Shown one piece after another: positions 7,484-14,331 of a DNA stretch of 16,324 bases (position 1 is its first letter; the number at the start of each line of letters is the position of its first letter). The notes under the pieces are model-generated. The model searched no databases, had not been told where the DNA came from, and saw nothing but the letters and a program-made list of their open reading frames with translations. The translations under genes and the position numbers were made by a program. The stretch comes from JBOHER01 sp050701115 (GTDB lineage: Bacteria > Actinomycetota > Actinomycetes > Mycobacteriales > Pseudonocardiaceae): positions 1 through 16,324 of the forward strand of contig JBOHER010000397.1 in the NCBI GenBank assembly GCA_050701115.1, read 5' to 3'.

Positions 7484-7622
7484 GCTCGTCCAGTCGCGAC
7501 GGCCGTCCGACGAGGTGCTCGGGATCGATGTTCGGGGTGCCTCCAGTTCAGCCGGGACCGCGGGCTCGCCGCGGGCGACGTTCTACCCTGGCAGGATCGA
7601 GCGAAGGTGAACGGAGCATAGG

Positions 7623-8489
7623 TTGGCCGGTCTGCGGTTCCGTGGCAAGACGATGCCCACCGATCGGGCGTTGGTGATGGCGATCGTCAATCGCACGCCC
7701 GACTCCTTCTATGACCGGGGTGCGACCTTCACCGACAGTGAGGCGATGGCCGCGGTGGAACGGGCGGTCGAGGACGGCGCCGATGTGGTCGACATCGGTG
7801 GGGTCAAGGCCGGTCCCGGCGAGCTGGTCGACGTCGCCGAGGAGGTGCGGAGGGTGGTGCCGTTCGTGGCCGCGGTGCGGGAGCGATTTCCGGACCTGGT
7901 GATCAGCGTCGATACCTGGCGGCACGAGGTGGGCAGACTGGCCTGCGCGGCGGGGGCTCACCTGATCAACGACACCTGGCAGAGCGCTGACCCACGGTTG
8001 GCGGAGGTCGCCGCGGAGTTCGGCGCGGGCTACGTGTGTTCACACACCGGGGGAGTGGAGCCGAGAACGCGCCCCTTCCGGGTCCGCTACACCGACGTGG
8101 TGGCCGACGTGCTGGCGGAAACCACCCGGCGTGCCGCCGAGGTCGTCGCGCTCGGCGTGCCCGCCGAAGGGGTGCTCATCGATCCGGCCCACGATTTCGG
8201 CAAGAACACCTGGCACGGCCTTGAACTGCTTCGGCGCGCCGACGAACTGGTCGCAGCGGGCTGGCCGGTGCTGATGGCGCTGTCCAATAAGGACTTCGTC
8301 GGTGAAGCGCTCGGAGTCGGCCTTGAGGAGCGGGTGGACGGCACGCTGGCCGCGACGGCGCTGGCCGCGCACGCGGGTGCGGCGATGTTCCGCGCCCATG
8401 AGGTACGGCAGACCCGGCATGTGGTCGAGATGGTGGCCACTATTGCCGGACGTCGCCCGCCGAGCGCCTGCATTCGAGGGCTCGCGTGA
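7623..8489 (+). CDS. folP2: FolP2-type dihydropteroate synthase homologue
   Basis: This 288-residue TIM-barrel protein belongs to the dihydropteroate synthase family. Core elements present are Asn-Arg-Thr-Pro-Asp-Ser-Phe near the start, Ile-Ser-Val-Asp-Thr, Ile-Asn-Asp-Thr, Ile-Asp-Pro-Ala-His-Asp-Phe-Gly-Lys-Asn (186-195) and Ser-Asn-Lys (221-223). The usual loop-2 Ser-Thr-Arg-Pro-Gly is replaced by Val-Lys-Ala-Gly-Pro-Gly, and the usual Ser-Arg-Lys by Ser-Asn-Lys. These changes match mycobacterial FolP2, a paralogue reported not to replace FolP1 in folate synthesis. It is therefore probably not the cell's working synthase, and its true reaction is unknown. The start is TTG 7623, six bases after GGAG; ATG 7653 is an alternative. 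In mycobacteria folP2 stands beside gpgS; no gpgS is seen here. Confidence 0.85.
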   Translation: MAGLRFRGKTMPTDRALVMAIVNRTPDSFYDRGATFTDSEAMAAVERAVEDGADVVDIGGVKAGPGELVDVAEEVRRVVPFVAAVRERFPDLVISVDTWRHEVGRLACAAGAHLINDTWQSADPRLAEVAAEFGAGYVCSHTGGVEPRTRPFRVRYTDVVADVLAETTRRAAEVVALGVPAEGVLIDPAHDFGKNTWHGLELLRRADELVAAGWPVLMALSNKDFVGEALGVGLEERVDGTLAATALAAHAGAAMFRAHEVRQTRHVVEMVATIAGRRPPSACIRGLA

Positions 8490-8490
8490 G

Positions 8491-9519
8491 TCAGTGGTGG
8501 GCAGACCAGATATCCAACGGGACCATGCCGGTGGCTCTGCCGTAGGAGTCCAACGTACGACCCATCCGCTTGACGTGGCGCAACGCGAGGGCACGGTTGA
8601 TCACTTCGAAGCCAGGTACCCGCTCACCGAGGGTCAACTCCAGACGCTGCACATCGGCGACCGAGCGCAGCCAGACGGATAGCAGCAGGTTCGGTGGACC
8701 ACCGGTGATCGCCGAGCACAGGCGAGTCTCTGGGAGGCCGGCCAGTTCTCGAGCAACCGGGTCCAATGTCGACGGTGGAACTCGGCACCACAGCGAGGCC
8801 GACACCGGCCAGCCAGAAAGGGACTGCGCGACTTCGCATCGGACGATCACCTGACGGTCGGCGAGTAATGAGGTCAACCGGCGCCGAACTGTGCTCACGC
8901 TGAGCCCGGTCTGTTTGGCGAGGTCGCTGTAGGTAGTCCGTCCGTCGCAGGCGAGGGCTATCAGCAGCGCGTTATCGCGGCCGTCAACAGGGCGGACGTG
9001 CGTATCGGAGCGCTGGGGCAGGGCGGCTCGTAACCGTGCGCGCTGCTCGGCATCGAGGGCACGCAGTCGCCACTTGCTGCCCTCGGCCAAAACCGTGGTC
9101 GCGACATGAGCTCGGGTGCCCCGAACGCCGTTGATCGAGCCGAGCCCGGTCAGCACATAGGCCGAGAGTGTGGCCAGGTCGGAAACGAAGACGGTAAGCA
9201 GGAGATCATGTCCTCCGGTGATGTGTTCGATGGTGCTGACCCGCGAGTCGTTGACGAGCGCTTCCGCCACACCGCTGGCGGCGCCTGCCTCGCAGTCCAC
9301 CTCGAGGAAGGCGACGAGCGTCTCAGCCAAGGTGTCGACCCCTGGGTAGACGGCGATCCACGCCCGGCCGCGGTCAGCGAGTTCGGCCCAGCGCCGCGCC
9401 GCGGTGGCCGGATCGACACCGAGAACCTCGCCGAGCAGCGTCCAGGGTGCGCGTGGATTGATCTGTAGGGCATTGAGCAATTTCAGCTCTAGCTCATCGA
9501 AGCCGACAAGATCTGGCAC
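8491..9519 (-). CDS. Tandem Lrp/AsnC-family transcriptional regulator
   Basis: This 342-residue protein is two Lrp/AsnC units in one chain: helix-turn-helix at about 8-53, ligand-binding (RAM-like) domain at about 55-145, second helix-turn-helix at about 181-225 and second ligand domain at about 228-315. A single-unit Lrp is about 150 residues, so this is the duplicated form. I chose GTG 9519 because AAGAAGG precedes it by eight bases; TTG 9549 would add ten residues with no clear site. It is divergent from the MHS transporter and probably controls the transporter-hydrolase pair in response to an amino acid or acylated amino acid. It contains two TTA leucine codons (residues 163 and 218). Its stop lies one base from that of the convergent folP2-like gene. 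Confidence 0.88.
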   Translation of the reverse strand: MPDLVGFDELELKLLNALQINPRAPWTLLGEVLGVDPATAARRWAELADRGRAWIAVYPGVDTLAETLVAFLEVDCEAGAASGVAEALVNDSRVSTIEHITGGHDLLLTVFVSDLATLSAYVLTGLGSINGVRGTRAHVATTVLAEGSKWRLRALDAEQRARLRAALPQRSDTHVRPVDGRDNALLIALACDGRTTYSDLAKQTGLSVSTVRRRLTSLLADRQVIVRCEVAQSLSGWPVSASLWCRVPPSTLDPVARELAGLPETRLCSAITGGPPNLLLSVWLRSVADVQRLELTLGERVPGFEVINRALALRHVKRMGRTLDSYGRATGMVPLDIWSAHH

Positions 9520-9575
9520 CAAGACCACCTTCTTGGCAAATAGGCGCAATCACGGCTCATTTCGTGGGCGGAGCC
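9519..9575. promoter_or_regulatory. Divergent control region with two inverted repeats
   Basis: The 99-base gap between the Lrp gene and the MHS gene holds GGCTC (9554-9558) and GAGCC (9571-9575) with a 12-base spacer, a plausible operator half-site pair. A second repeat, CCAAGA (9519-9524) and TCTTGG (9531-9536) with a 6-base loop, lies over the ribosome site and start of the Lrp gene and could fold in its mRNA. An AT-richer CATTAT near 9577-9582 may be the -10 of the MHS gene. All assignments are inference. Confidence 0.4.
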
Positions 9576-9618
9576 ACATTATCTCTTGCAATCCCCACGA
9601 CACAGGAGGTAGTGGCAT

Positions 9619-10971
9619 ATGGCCCAGACAACGACGTCGGTGGCCCCACCGGTCGCGGTTGCGGAAGCGAGCACGAGGACCAGCCCTCGCCGGCGGGAGC
9701 TCCTGGCTGCGACCGTGGGTGCGATGGTCGAATCCTTCGACTGGAGCATCTACGCGGTTTTCGCGCCGTTCTTCGCCGCCCACTTGTTCGGCGGTGAGGG
9801 TAGCGGTGCACTCCTTGCCGCGTACGCGGGTTTCGCCGTCGGCTTCGTCGCACGCCCAGTGGGCAGTGCGGTGATCGGCCGGATCAGCGACATCTACGGT
9901 CGTCGGCTCGGACTGACGATGAGTATGTCACTGATCGCCGCGGCCAGCCTGGGCCTCGCGTTGTTGCCTACGTCGGCGACCATCGGTGTGTGGGCGGCCG
10001 TGCTCGCGGTCGTCTTACGGCTGCTGCAGGGCCTGGCCTACGGCGGCGAGACTCCCACCGTGGCCGCATATATCACCGAGAGCGCGCCACCGAAGCACCG
10101 TTTCCTCTTCAGTGCCATCTCCTACGGCGGCATCATCATCGGCTCGCTGCTGGCCTTCGGCACGGTGTCGATCATGTTCGCGGTGTTCGGAAAGGAAGGC
10201 CTGGCCGACGGAGGCTGGCGCTGGGGCTTTGGAGTCGCCGCCGCGATGGGCCTTTTCGCGATCTGGGTCCGTCGCTGTGCGCCGGAGAGCGAGGACTTCT
10301 CCCGCGAGAAGCGCGCGCACGGCCATCGTCGACCGGCAATCTGGACCGTGTTCCGCGACCATCCCTGGGCCATTGTTACGGTGTTTCTCAACGCTCTGGG
10401 CGGCACTGTCGCGTACTACTTCGGGCTGCTGTACCTACCGGTGTACGCCGAAGCGATCGGCGTCGCTGACAGGGCATCCGCCTCGGCGTTCATGACCGTG
10501 GTTCTGGTGGTTGTCCTGGTAGCGATGCTGGGTATTGGTGCCGCCGCCGACCGGTTCGGTGTGCTGAAGATGATGCGGCTGGGTTTTGGCAGCCTTGTGG
10601 TGCTCACCGTCCCGTTGCTCACCGCATTGGAGCAGGGGGTGCTGCCGTTCTGGCTGGTTGCAGTCGTGTTCGGCGTGTTGGCCTCCACCGCCACGGCCAC
10701 GGTCAACGTATTCACCGGCATGCTGTTCCCGACCGCAGTTCGGGCGGTTGGTGTCGGCATCGTCGGCGCGGCCACCATCGCCACCTTCGGTGGGACGTTC
10801 CCGATGCTCGCCGAGTGGCTGCGCGGCGCGGATCTGTACGGCGCGATTCCGTTCTATGTCGCCGCATGCGCACTCGGCTCGTTCGCGTGCACCTTCACTG
10901 CCGTCCGCTCGCGCTGCTTCGCAGCGGCCATCCGGGACGAGAACGAGGAGCATCCGAATGCCGTTGCGTGA
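9619..10971 (+). CDS. MHS-family (metabolite:H+ symporter) MFS transporter
   Basis: This 450-residue protein has about 12 membrane segments. Family marks are Glu-Ser-Phe-Asp-Trp in the first helix, Arg-Pro-Val-Gly-Ser and Gly-Arg-Ile-Ser-Asp-Ile-Tyr-Gly-Arg-Arg in the loop after helix 2, and Gly-Gly-Glu-Thr-Pro-Thr in helix 5, close to ShiA/ProP/KgtP-type importers. It likely brings in a carboxylate or acylated amino acid with protons. The start ATG 9619 follows an AGGAGG site. Its last 14 bases overlap the M20D amidohydrolase gene, so transport and hydrolysis are probably made together. Leu133 is encoded by TTA (10015-10017), rare in such GC-rich DNA. The Lrp-type regulator is divergent upstream. 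Confidence 0.88.
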   Translation: MAQTTTSVAPPVAVAEASTRTSPRRRELLAATVGAMVESFDWSIYAVFAPFFAAHLFGGEGSGALLAAYAGFAVGFVARPVGSAVIGRISDIYGRRLGLTMSMSLIAAASLGLALLPTSATIGVWAAVLAVVLRLLQGLAYGGETPTVAAYITESAPPKHRFLFSAISYGGIIIGSLLAFGTVSIMFAVFGKEGLADGGWRWGFGVAAAMGLFAIWVRRCAPESEDFSREKRAHGHRRPAIWTVFRDHPWAIVTVFLNALGGTVAYYFGLLYLPVYAEAIGVADRASASAFMTVVLVVVLVAMLGIGAAADRFGVLKMMRLGFGSLVVLTVPLLTALEQGVLPFWLVAVVFGVLASTATATVNVFTGMLFPTAVRAVGVGIVGAATIATFGGTFPMLAEWLRGADLYGAIPFYVAACALGSFACTFTAVRSRCFAAAIRDENEEHPNAVA

Positions 10972-12169
10972 TGACGCGCGCGAGATCCAGGGTGATCTCG
11001 TGGAACTGCGCAGGGCCCTGCACCGCGAACCCGAGCTCGGGCTCGCCCTGCCACGCACTCAGGAGAAGGTGTTGGCCGCGCTGGACGGCTTGCCCTTGGA
11101 GATCGGCCTGGGTGAGTCGCTGACGTCGGTGACCGCGGTGCTCCGTGGGGCACGACCGGGACCGACTGTCCTGCTGCGCGGTGACATGGACGCACTGCCG
11201 GTGACCGAGCGGACCGGCCTGGACTACGCAGCTGCTGCCGACCGCATGCACGCCTGCGGTCATGACCTGCACACGACCATGCTGGCCGGTGCGGCACAGC
11301 TGCTCAGCGCGCATGCCGATCGACTTGCCGGGGACGTGGTACTGATGTTCCAGCCCGGCGAGGAGGGCTACGACGGCGCCAGCCACATGATCAACGAAGG
11401 AGTACTGGACGCATCAGGGTCCACTCCGATAGCCGCTTACGCGCTGCACGTGATGAGCGCGGGCATGCCTTCGGGTGTGTTCAGCTCGCGGCGCGGGCCG
11501 TTTCTGTCCGCCTCTGACACGGTGACCGTCACCGTACGAGGGGCAGGCGGCCATGGGTCCATGCCGCATCTCGCGCGGGATCCGATTCCGGCAGCGTGCG
11601 AGATGGTACTGGCCTTGCAGACGCTGGTTACGCGCACTTTCGACATCGCCGACCCGGTGGTGATCACCGTGGGCGCGTTCCATTCCGGCACCCAGCACAA
11701 TGTCATCCCCGACGAGGTGTTGTTCGAGGCTACCGTGCGCTCATTCTCCGGGCGGGCGCATGCGCAGGTGAGGGACGGAATCGTGCGTGTCCTGCGCGGG
11801 ATCGCCGCGGCGCACGCGCTTCAGGTCGACATCGACTATCGGGACTGCTACCCGGTGACCGTCAATGACCACACCGAGACGGAGTTTGTCGACGACGCGA
11901 TCAGCGAGGTGCACGGCGCTGAACGGTTCTCGTGGGCCGACCGTCCGCTATCCGGATCGGAGGACTTCTCGCGGGTGCTGGACAAGATCCCCGGCACGTT
12001 CGTCGCCCTCGGCGCCTGCCCACCCGGGACGGACGCCGAGAACGCAGCCAACAACCACTCGTCGTTGGCCGTTTTCGACGATGCGGTGCTCTCCGATGGG
12101 GCCGCGGTGTACGCCGAACTCGCGATCCGCAGGCTTGCTCACGCGCCGTCGCCTGCGATAGCGCCGTGA
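10958..12169 (+). CDS. M20D-family metal-dependent amidohydrolase (hippurate hydrolase/IAA-amino-acid hydrolase type)
   Basis: This 403-residue cytoplasmic zinc-type amidohydrolase/carboxypeptidase should cleave an amide bond of an N-acyl amino acid or similar conjugate. Metal ligands expected for M20D are present: His98-Ala-Cys100-Gly-His102-Asp103, Glu135-Glu136, His199 in Gly-Gly-His-Gly, and His367 in Asn-His-Ser-Ser near the end. His204 follows in the dimerisation domain segment Met-Pro-His. I chose ATG 10958, which has GAGGAG seven bases upstream and overlaps the end of the MHS gene by 14 bases. The frame is open further upstream, inside the transporter gene, but that part is out-of-frame shadow. 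The natural substrate (hippurate-like, N-acetyl amino acid or auxin conjugate) cannot be fixed from sequence. Confidence 0.9.
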   Translation: MPLRDDAREIQGDLVELRRALHREPELGLALPRTQEKVLAALDGLPLEIGLGESLTSVTAVLRGARPGPTVLLRGDMDALPVTERTGLDYAAAADRMHACGHDLHTTMLAGAAQLLSAHADRLAGDVVLMFQPGEEGYDGASHMINEGVLDASGSTPIAAYALHVMSAGMPSGVFSSRRGPFLSASDTVTVTVRGAGGHGSMPHLARDPIPAACEMVLALQTLVTRTFDIADPVVITVGAFHSGTQHNVIPDEVLFEATVRSFSGRAHAQVRDGIVRVLRGIAAAHALQVDIDYRDCYPVTVNDHTETEFVDDAISEVHGAERFSWADRPLSGSEDFSRVLDKIPGTFVALGACPPGTDAENAANNHSSLAVFDDAVLSDGAAVYAELAIRRLAHAPSPAIAP

Positions 12170-12190
12170 GGGCGGCTCGGGCGGGCGGGC

Positions 12191-12469
12191 TCAGGCAGCC
12201 GCGTCGACCGGTACTGCTGGCGGCAGGCCCAGCAGGGCGCGGGCTGCATCAGTGAGTAACGCGGGCACCCGCTCGCCGGGTCGGCCCGCGCGCAGCGGCC
12301 GGACCAGAGCGTGGTGCGCCAGGCGGCGTGCGGTGAACTGGTCGCAGCAGGAGAGGCCGTCGATGAACAGATCGGGTTCGCAACTGCAGGTGATCTCCGC
12401 CCGGCCGAGCCCCACCGCCCGCAGCGTCGCGCGCTCTCGGTTGTTCAACTGAATGATCTGCCCAGACAT
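12191..12469 (-). CDS. Small cysteine-containing conserved hypothetical protein, possibly winged-helix
   Basis: This 92-residue protein carries Cys28-Ser-Cys30 and Cys41-Cys42, four cysteines within 15 residues, enough for a metal site. The surroundings look like a small winged-helix fold: an N-terminal Asn-Asn-Arg-Glu-Arg-Ala-Thr-Leu-Arg helix, a Gln-Phe-Thr-Ala-Arg-Arg-Leu helix, and a Val-Pro-Ala-Leu-Leu-Thr-Asp-Ala-Ala wing-like end. The function is unknown. The start ATG 12469 has GAGG five bases upstream. It is convergent with the M20D gene (21-base gap, no terminator seen) and lies beyond the hairpin that ends the symporter operon, so it is probably transcribed alone. Confidence 0.65.
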   Translation of the reverse strand: MSGQIIQLNNRERATLRAVGLGRAEITCSCEPDLFIDGLSCCDQFTARRLAHHALVRPLRAGRPGERVPALLTDAARALLGLPPAVPVDAAA

Positions 12470-12584
12470 GCTGCGCCTCGCTCGGGCCGGGTGGTTGTGA
12501 CGTGCTCAACAACTACTGTGCGGGAACGGCAGGACCCCAACCAGATCCAGAATGCGGCGACTTTTTGAGTACCAGCTGGGAGGG

Positions 12585-12627
12585 CGAGAGGCCCCTGCCA
12601 GCGGTGTCCATTGGCAGGGGCCTCTTG
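12585..12627. terminator. Long perfect hairpin ending the symporter operon
   Basis: AGAGGCCCCTGCCA (12587-12600) pairs perfectly with TGGCAGGGGCCTCT (12612-12625) around an 11-base loop; a G-T and a C-G pair extend the stem to 16 bp. It begins about 20 bases past the symporter stop (12647) on the minus strand. No T-run follows on either side, the usual form of actinomycete terminators. It could also stop readthrough on the plus strand. Confidence 0.85.
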
Positions 12628-12646
12628 CGTGTGCTGGACGGCAGTC

Positions 12647-14101
12647 TCAGGCGGTGGCGGACGCGGGTACCGGACTCGCATCCTCGGGTGCGTCGGGTTT
12701 GCCTCCGCGGGGCATCCGGCAGATCGGCTCGCGCTCGGCAGCTGGCCGCAGCCTGCTGAGTCCGAACATCAGCGCGGCGTTGATGCCGACTGCGACCAGC
12801 CCGGCGTTGATGCCACCGAGGTTGGGCGCGCTGATGTACAGCACGATGGACGACACGATGCCTGCGATGATGCCGGTCGCCACCGCCCAGGCCTGCACCC
12901 TGCGGAAGAACATCAGGGCGAGCCAGCCAGGCACGAGCTGGCCGAGCAGGTAATAGGTCAGGTTCAGCACGGTGAGCATCAAGGTCGAGCCGCTCAGGGT
13001 GAGCGCCGCCGCGGCGACCAGGAAGACCGCGATCACCAGCGTGGTCCAGCGCCGCTGCGCCTCGGGCCGGACGTTCGGTGCGAGGTTGCGCGAGACGATG
13101 CCGCCGATGGACAGCGCGGTCACCGCGAGTACCAGCACGCCGGACAGGCCTGCGCCGGCCGCTACGACGCCGACGAGCCAGTCGGGCAGCAGGTCGGTGG
13201 CCGCGACCATGAAGATCGAATTGGCGTCCTCGTTCGGGTACGCGGTGACCGCATAGAACGACATCGCGATGAGAAATGGGTACATCAGCATGTACATCGG
13301 CATCCACACCGTCGACGACTTGATCGCCCTCTCGGACTTCGCCGTGAAGATGAACGCCGCGGAGAATCCCAGGTAGAACGTGATGCTCTGGAACACGATC
13401 GTGGTGAGCGCGAACACCAACGGTGAGCCGGACATCGTCACCATGTCACGGGGAATCGTGGTGGCATCGAAGGTCGCGGACGTGCCGCCGGCGGATGCGA
13501 CGGCGGCGACCCCGACGACCACGATGCCGACCAGCATGAAGGTGTCCTTGAGCAGCGCGACGAACGCGGGCGATCGGACACCGGAGACAGCGAGATAGAG
13601 GAACGCCATCACTCCTGCCAGCACAACCGCCTGGACGGGCGTGATGGACAGGCCGAGCCGGCCCAGCACCACCTGCATGCCGATGAACTGATACTGCCCC
13701 CACGGCACCAGAGCCACCAACAGCGCCCCGGCTGTCACCAGTTCGAGAGTGCGGCTGCGGAAGTGCCGGCCGAACACGTCGGGGATCGTCATCGCGTCGT
13801 ATCGCACGGCGGCCCGCCAGATCAGCGGGGCGAGGAAGTATCCGAGTGGGTAGGCCATCAGGATGTAGCCGAGGAACCAGATCCCGTAGCTCGCGCCACC
13901 GGAGTAGATGCCGCTGGGCAAACCGATCATCGTGCCGATGCTGTAGATCTCGCCGACGGCGAGGAAGTACAGCAGCCAGGCCGGAAAAGATCGCCCGCCG
14001 ACGAGGTACTCACCGATGGTCATGTTCTTCAGGCCGGTGCGGGCTGCGAACGCGACCAGCACCGAGATACCCATGACCGCGAAGAAGATGATCGGCAGCA
14101 T
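12647..14101 (-). CDS. Sodium:solute symporter (SSS family)
   Basis: This 484-residue membrane protein has about 13 predicted helices. The first segment is followed by an Asn-Met-Thr-Ile-Gly-Glu-Tyr-Leu-Val-Gly-Gly-Arg-Ser motif typical of SSS members, and Thr-Ile-Pro-Asp-Val-Phe-Gly-Arg-His-Phe-Arg-Ser-Arg lies in the first third. The C-terminal 40 residues are hydrophilic and Pro/Ala-rich. It should import an organic solute with Na+; monocarboxylates are the common substrate of SSS members paired with DUF3311 proteins, but the link to the amidohydrolase suggests its substrate or product. The start ATG 14101 shares one base with the stop of the small gene before it, with GAGG eight bases upstream. 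The longer open frame to 14569 is not coding. Confidence 0.9.
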   Translation of the reverse strand: MLPIIFFAVMGISVLVAFAARTGLKNMTIGEYLVGGRSFPAWLLYFLAVGEIYSIGTMIGLPSGIYSGGASYGIWFLGYILMAYPLGYFLAPLIWRAAVRYDAMTIPDVFGRHFRSRTLELVTAGALLVALVPWGQYQFIGMQVVLGRLGLSITPVQAVVLAGVMAFLYLAVSGVRSPAFVALLKDTFMLVGIVVVGVAAVASAGGTSATFDATTIPRDMVTMSGSPLVFALTTIVFQSITFYLGFSAAFIFTAKSERAIKSSTVWMPMYMLMYPFLIAMSFYAVTAYPNEDANSIFMVAATDLLPDWLVGVVAAGAGLSGVLVLAVTALSIGGIVSRNLAPNVRPEAQRRWTTLVIAVFLVAAAALTLSGSTLMLTVLNLTYYLLGQLVPGWLALMFFRRVQAWAVATGIIAGIVSSIVLYISAPNLGGINAGLVAVGINAALMFGLSRLRPAAEREPICRMPRGGKPDAPEDASPVPASATA

Positions 14102-14331
14102 CAGCGGACCTCGCTCTGCGCGCGGGTCGCGCCGCGATACGAGGGCTCGTCGATCCGCCACGCCAGCCACAGGCACAGCGAGGTGAGCGGGAACCAGGCG
14201 AAGATCCAGAAGAACAGCAGGGGTATGCCGAACACATACACCGAGGTGTTGGCCAGTAGCGGCATGACACCCAACAGGGCGACGGCGGGAATGCCGAGGC
14301 CGACTGCCAGGCTCTTCCAGTCGCGGATCAT
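14101..14331 (-). CDS. DUF3311-like small membrane protein, symporter partner
   Basis: This 76-residue protein has two hydrophobic segments (about 8-28 and 33-58) and a short polar tail containing Trp-Arg-Ile-Asp-Glu-Pro. This size, layout and position just before an SSS symporter are characteristic of DUF3311 proteins, thought to be accessory subunits, by analogy with the small partners of other SSS transporters. The start ATG 14331 overlaps the amidohydrolase stop (ATGA, 4 bases) and has AAGGGA seven bases upstream. Its own stop shares one base with the symporter start. The overlaps point to linked translation of the three genes. Confidence 0.82.
   Translation of the reverse strand: MIRDWKSLAVGLGIPAVALLGVMPLLANTSVYVFGIPLLFFWIFAWFPLTSLCLWLAWRIDEPSYRGATRAQSEVR

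Noticed and set aside
10586..10957. Upstream extension of the M20D amidohydrolase frame
   Set aside because: It lies inside the MHS gene in another frame, and ATG 10958 has a good ribosome site and the normal family N-terminus.
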